Positions 5,834 to 8,632 of a DNA stretch of 8,632 bases are shown here, one piece after another. Made by a program: the position numbers and the translations under genes. Numbering within the stretch: position 1 is the stretch's first letter; each line of letters opens with the position of its first letter. The DNA lies in the NCBI GenBank assembly GCA_027022125.1, contig JALVZI010000371.1, forward strand, positions 1 through 8,632, written 5' to 3'. The DNA is from Anaerolineae bacterium (lineage in GTDB: Bacteria > Chloroflexota > Anaerolineae > 4572-78). The notes under the pieces were generated by a model, which did no database searches, was not told the DNA's origin, and worked only from the letters and a program-made list of their open reading frames with translations.

Positions 5834-5840
5834 GGTTTTT

Positions 5841-6024
5841 GTTTCAAGTCTCACGTCCAAAGTCCAAAGTGGCAGGGTTGCAAGGCTGCAGGGTAGCAAG
5901 GTTGCAGGGTGGCAATCAGCGGTCAGTTATCAATCCAAAGTTTCAAGTCCAAAGTCCAAAGTCACGTTTCACGCATCACGCAATACGGGTCAGCGATTCA
6001 ACGATTCAGCGAGTCAACGAATCC
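5841..6024. repeat. Mosaic of phased 7-bp and 8-bp microrepeats between the epimerase and MFS genes
   Basis: Almost every base falls into short units. 5841-5875 has heptamers starting GT (GTTTCAA, GTCCAAA twice). 5876-5915 is five 8-bp units of the type GGTTGCAA/GGTTGCAG. 5916-5992 returns to heptamers (TCAGCGG, AAAGTCC, CGTTTCA, CGCATCA, CGCAATA). 5993-6024 is four 8-bp units (GCGATTCA, ACGATTCA, GCGAGTCA, ACGAATCC). Read on the minus strand, several modules (TGCAACC, ACTTTGG, GCGTATTG, GTGATGC) recur in the array before nth. The array stops a few bases before the epimerase ATG. No terminator or promoter could be recognised in the spacer 5834-6047. Confidence 0.85.
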
Positions 6025-6047
6025 CTATCCCTATCACACATCATTTT

Positions 6048-7337
6048 TCATTGTATTGCTTCACCTTTGGTGACGCGGCTGAGCAAAATTGCCGCCAGTG
6101 CGAGCGCCAGTGCCGCCGCCCAAAACATCGAGCGGTAGCCGAAAATATCCACCGTCTGCCCGATGGCAATCGGTCCCACAATTGCCGCCGACATGGACGC
6201 AAAATAATACAATCCGGTATATGTGCCGAGTTTATTCTGCGACACACTGTCCACCACCATCGGCAGGCTGTTGATGTTGACCAGCGCCCACGATGCGCCG
6301 ACCATCACCAGCGCAACCGTCACGCTGGAAACATTGTGGGTGAAAGCAATCAGCAGCACCGCCAGCACAAACCCGCTCAATCCGGCGATGATGGTGCGTT
6401 TGCGCCCGAATTTTCCCGCCAGATACCCCGCCGGCACGGCAAACAGAATGAACACCCCGCCGGCGATGGTAAACAATTGCGATGCCCGTCCGGCGGTCAC
6501 ATTCAGCACGGTGGTGGCATACGATGTGAAAAACGTTTCCAGCGCGTTATATGCCACAAACCACGCGAAAATTGCCAGCAGCAGAAACAGCACACTGCGG
6601 TCATCATCGTGCCACACTTCCCGCAAATTGTCCAGCAGACGGTTCTGTTTCTCCGATGTGTCTTCCGGCGGCGCGTCCGGCTCTTTTATGGCGAAAACCA
6701 CAATCGCCGACGAGATGAGCACCACTGCCCCGCCGACAATAAACGGCATGGCAATATCCATATCGAACAGCATTCCACCGGCAAACAGCCCAATCACCAC
6801 CCCGATGCCGCCCATCAAATTGATGATGCCGTTTGCCTGACTGCGAAATTTCGAGGGCACAATATCGGGCATCAGCGCGATGGCGGGCGTGCGGTAGATT
6901 GCCGCCGCCAGCAGTGTCAGTCCCAGCGCCAAAATCAGCAGGGCAAATGGCACTTTCAATTGCGAAAGTTGCCCGCTCAACTCAACCGGCACCAGTTTGA
7001 CCATGTACGGAATGGCGATGAATCCCGCCACCGACAGCGGCGCGCCCACCATAATATACGGCATTCGCCGCCCCCAGCGCGTGCGAGTGCGGTCGCTTTT
7101 CATGCCAATCCACGGTTGAATGAACACCGCTGCGATATTGTCCAGCGACATGATGAACCCGGTCACCACCGCCGACAGCCCAAATCCGCCGAAGGTCACG
7201 GTGGTGGTGGCATCGAATTTCTCACTACCCGCCTGCAAAAAAAGGGGGACATAGGCATTGTACACCGCCCACAGCAGCGAAATTCCCAAAAAGCCGAACC
7301 CGAGCACGAATACCCGTCCGTAATCCAGTTTTTTCAT
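6048..7337 (-). CDS. MFS transporter, SLC45/GPH sugar-transporter type
   Basis: Integral membrane carrier of 429 residues with about twelve hydrophobic segments and a central charged loop (DAPPEDTSEKQNR region) between the two six-helix halves. The loop after helix 2 reads GMKSDRTRTRWGRRMPYI (78-95), the signature of SLC45 and glycoside-pentoside-hexuronide relatives. The second half has AGKFGRKR in the equivalent position. Conserved YNAYVP in helix 1 and SLDN before the loop also fit. A sugar or glycoside substrate with a proton is the family expectation, not shown here. Start: ATG 7337 has AAGGA seven bases upstream; the frame continues to 7388 but the longer N-terminus is unconvincing. An epimerase gene follows on the same strand after a repeat-filled gap. 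Confidence 0.9.
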   Translation of the reverse strand: MKKLDYGRVFVLGFGFLGISLLWAVYNAYVPLFLQAGSEKFDATTTVTFGGFGLSAVVTGFIMSLDNIAAVFIQPWIGMKSDRTRTRWGRRMPYIMVGAPLSVAGFIAIPYMVKLVPVELSGQLSQLKVPFALLILALGLTLLAAAIYRTPAIALMPDIVPSKFRSQANGIINLMGGIGVVIGLFAGGMLFDMDIAMPFIVGGAVVLISSAIVVFAIKEPDAPPEDTSEKQNRLLDNLREVWHDDDRSVLFLLLAIFAWFVAYNALETFFTSYATTVLNVTAGRASQLFTIAGGVFILFAVPAGYLAGKFGRKRTIIAGLSGFVLAVLLIAFTHNVSSVTVALVMVGASWALVNINSLPMVVDSVSQNKLGTYTGLYYFASMSAAIVGPIAIGQTVDIFGYRSMFWAAALALALAAILLSRVTKGEAIQ

Positions 7338-7414
7338 AACATATTCCTTTTCGGGACATGGTTCATTGACACCGAAATCGTCTGACAAATTTTACACTTT
7401 TGCCAACAATTTCC

Positions 7415-7484
7415 GTGATGCGTGATGCGTGATGATTTGGTCAATCGGCAATGTCCCTGCTTCCTGCTCCCTGCTTCTTGCTCG
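7415..7484. repeat. In-phase heptamer array between the phosphoribosyltransferase and MFS genes
   Basis: Ten consecutive 7-bp windows keep one phase. It opens with GTGATGC twice and GTGATGA (7415-7435), has three more divergent units, then CTGCTTC, CTGCTCC, CTGCTTC and TTGCTCG (7457-7484). It ends two bases before the stop codon of the phosphoribosyltransferase (7487-7489). On the minus strand the last block reads as GAAGCAG/GGAGCAG units, a pattern also familiar from cyanobacterial intergenic heptamers. Confidence 0.75.
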
Positions 7485-7486
7485 AC

Positions 7487-7960
7487 TCAAACGCCGTGTC
7501 CCGCACGGTCGAGTTCCCACGGGTAGATTATCCAATCTTTGGTAATTGCCGTGTAAAAATCGGGGGCGGCATCGGGGAAAATGGAGCGGTGCGGTTTATA
7601 ATGCATCACAAACGTGGTTGCCGTGCCACCCGCCTGCTCCACCCGCTCTTTCACCGACGTGACTTCGCGCCCGCGGTCCCACAGGTCATCCACAATCAGC
7701 ACATGTTCGCCATACAGCAGGCTATCCACCGGAAATTGCATAAAAACGGGCCAATCCATCTGGCTCGATTCATCGGAATAAAAATCCACACTGGCGATGA
7801 GCACTTTCACAATGCCCAGTTTTTCGGCAATCAGCCCGCCGGGAATGATACCTCCGCGCGTAATTGCCAACAGCGAATCGTACTGCCGTTCTTTCAATCC
7901 GGGGATGACGGCATTTATCAACTGCTCGACGGCTTCCCACGAAAGATACACCTTTTCCAT
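7487..7960 (-). CDS. Type I phosphoribosyltransferase, likely purine (hypoxanthine/xanthine) salvage
   Basis: PRTase of 157 residues expected to transfer a ribose-5-phosphate from PRPP to a purine base in the cytoplasm. The pyrophosphate loop is TRGG (34-37), the PRPP-binding motif VLIVDDLWDRGREVTSV spans 87-103 with the paired Asp91-Asp92, and a C-terminal WIIYPWE (143-149) resembles the base-stacking segment of compact Gpt/Hpt enzymes. A flexible loop with acidic SDESSQMDW lies at 62-70. ATG 7960 is preceded by AGAGGA with seven bases spacing; a TTG three bases upstream is ignored. Base specificity is inferred from family resemblance and is uncertain. Its stop lies against a heptamer array. 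Confidence 0.88.
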   Translation of the reverse strand: MEKVYLSWEAVEQLINAVIPGLKERQYDSLLAITRGGIIPGGLIAEKLGIVKVLIASVDFYSDESSQMDWPVFMQFPVDSLLYGEHVLIVDDLWDRGREVTSVKERVEQAGGTATTFVMHYKPHRSIFPDAAPDFYTAITKDWIIYPWELDRAGHGV

Positions 7961-7994
7961 CAATCTATCCTCTATGGTTTCAGTTCGGAGTTTT

Positions 7995-8076
7995 TGTCAT
8001 TCCGGAAATTTCCGCAGGAAATTATCCGGAATCCACCGGAAAAACCTTTTGGATTCCCGCTTTCGCGGGAATGACA
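7995..8076. repeat. 82-bp foldback element bounded by TGTCATTCC
   Basis: The ends TGTCATTCC (7995-8003) and GGAATGACA (8068-8076) are perfect 9-bp inverted repeats. Inside are three further dyads: ATTCCGGA/AATTTCC with a one-base bulge (7999-8032), GGAATCCA (8028-8035) with TGGATTCC (8050-8057), and ATTCCCGC-TTTC-GCGGGAAT (8053-8072). The GTCATTCC...GGAATGAC form with an internal CCCGC/GCGGG stem is seen as a dispersed repeat in diverse bacteria (compare the dRS3 repeat of Neisseria). It lies upstream of the phosphoribosyltransferase. Possible small non-autonomous element; no coding content. Confidence 0.75.
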
Positions 8077-8234
8077 TGCCACAATTCTATTGGAAAAGCA
8101 GGCGATTTTCTTCTTTCGGAAAAAATTCCGAATTCAGGTTCTATGGTCTCAGAAAATCATTGCCGGTATTATATAACAAATTCAAGCAGAAATCTATTTC
8201 TCGCCGGAGGAAGAATTGCAGGACTCCGGTACTA
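8077..8234. other. Intergenic stretch between divergent genes with small dyads
   Basis: No convincing gene is present. It holds a perfect hairpin TTCGGAA-AAAA-TTCCGAA (8115-8132) and a looser CCGGAG/CTCCGG pair (8204-8209 with 8224-8229). A weakly coding frame on the plus strand here (8071-8265) has no family features and is not called. Promoters of the phosphoribosyltransferase and regulator genes probably lie within 8077-8290. Confidence 0.4.
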
Positions 8235-8276
8235 TTGCTATCGGTGTATCATCGTGTTACAGTGAAACCGATACAC
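8235..8276 (+). promoter_or_regulatory. Candidate promoter with overlapping dyads before the regulator gene
   Basis: TTGCTA (8235-8240) and TACAGT (8258-8263) are spaced 17 bp, each matching the sigma70 consensus at four of six bases. Two overlapping 7-bp inverted pairs surround the -10 box: TATCGGT (8239-8245) with ACCGATA (8267-8273), and GTGTATC (8244-8250) with GATACAC (8270-8276). A regulator bound here would cover the promoter, so autoregulation by the downstream gene is a natural guess. Confidence 0.35.
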
Positions 8277-8301
8277 GAAATCATCGCAGGACACCACCGC
8301 T

Positions 8302-8632
8302 ATGACCGCATCAACTGTTCAACCCCGAAAGAAAATCAATCTCGACCGTTTTATTTTTGTGGAACGGTACGCCCCCACGCTGATAAAATGGGATATTCTG
8401 GCATATTTCGGCACTCACCCCGAAGCGATTGTTTCCGCACTCGATTTGTCGCAACTGCTCGACCGCAATTATCAGGTGGTGCGGCGCAACGTCGGCGATT
8501 TGGCACTGCAGGGTATGCTCGATATGATGGACGGGTCGCCCCACCCGCTGTACCGGCTCACCCGGCGCAACCCGCACCTGCGAGATTTGGTGCAGCGCAT
8601 CGTCACCGAAACCGCCGCGCCATTCAACGCAT
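8302..8632 (+). CDS. Winged-helix-like transcriptional regulator, 5' part only
   Basis: The first 110 codons of a frame that stays open to the right edge. AGGA (8288-8291) precedes the ATG by ten bases. Residues 25-90 look like a winged helix: a first helix around TLIKWDILAYFGTHPE, a second at AIVSALDLSQLLD, a recognition-type helix NYQVVRRNVGDLALQGML and a wing-like LYRLTRR before a further helix LRDLVQRIV. This is the layout of ArsR/MarR-type DNA-binding domains, but I cannot assign a family, and the rest of the protein (possible sensor or effector domain) lies outside the window. The basic N-terminus (PRKK) is compatible with DNA binding. An opposite-strand open frame at 8311-8577 is a shadow of this gene. 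Confidence 0.65.
   Translation, partial: MTASTVQPRKKINLDRFIFVERYAPTLIKWDILAYFGTHPEAIVSALDLSQLLDRNYQVVRRNVGDLALQGMLDMMDGSPHPLYRLTRRNPHLRDLVQRIVTETAAPFNA

Noticed and set aside
5592..7385. Long plus-strand open frame of 597 codons
   Set aside because: It lies antisense to the MFS and epimerase genes and crosses the repeat-filled gap. Its product is rich in His, Gln and Arg without domains, as expected for a shadow frame.
8071..8265. Small plus-strand ORF of 64 codons after the foldback element
   Set aside because: It starts inside the foldback element, shows no family features and overlaps the candidate promoter of the regulator gene.

Overview
The window carries ten genes plus the start of another and reads as ordinary chromosome of an uncultured, moderately GC-rich bacterium. 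The gene complement (a fused chelatase ATPase/VWA protein, a zinc-ribbon Nudix protein, an SLC45-like transporter) together with intergenic heptanucleotide arrays would fit Chloroflexota. That placement is an inference from gene flavour only; no rRNA or other marker is present. There are no phage genes, transposases, tRNAs or CRISPR arrays.

Region 1 (1-2704, minus strand): a chelatase operon. A MoxR/ChlI-type AAA+ ATPase (1508-2635) is followed, in the -1 frame, by a VWA (MIDAS) domain (597-1541) and then by a Nudix hydrolase (65-637) whose start overlaps the VWA gene by 41 nt. The ATPase and VWA frames join at a run of nine A residues (A AAA AAA in the ATPase frame). A -1 slip there gives one 679-residue ChlD/BchD-like protein, and standard decoding gives a 375-residue ChlI-like small subunit. 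This matches the programmed frameshifting described for chlD genes of cobalamin producers and is the strongest finding here.

Region 2 (2705-4320, plus strand): a period-7 microrepeat array runs into the start codon of an endonuclease III gene (nth). Next comes a mazEF toxin-antitoxin pair, with a 12-bp perfect palindrome over the nth stop codon as candidate operator, and then a foldback element with competing pairings.

Region 3 (4321-4894): a small zinc-ribbon membrane protein of unknown function, then a nested palindromic intergenic element built of 10-bp and 7-bp units between convergent genes.

Region 4 (4895-7960, minus strand): three genes on one strand, a phosphoribosyltransferase, an SLC45/GPH-like MFS transporter and a GalE-like NAD-dependent epimerase. 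They are separated by arrays of 7-bp and 8-bp units. Their substrates suggest sugar and nucleotide metabolism, but spacers of about 150-215 bp make a single operon uncertain.

Region 5 (7961-8632): a GTCATTCC-bounded foldback element, a spacer with a candidate promoter and overlapping dyads, and the 5' part of a winged-helix-like regulator gene that runs off the right edge.

The most unusual feature overall is how fully the spacers are built from phased 7-, 8- and 10-bp units. In one case the repeat supplies a gene's start codon.
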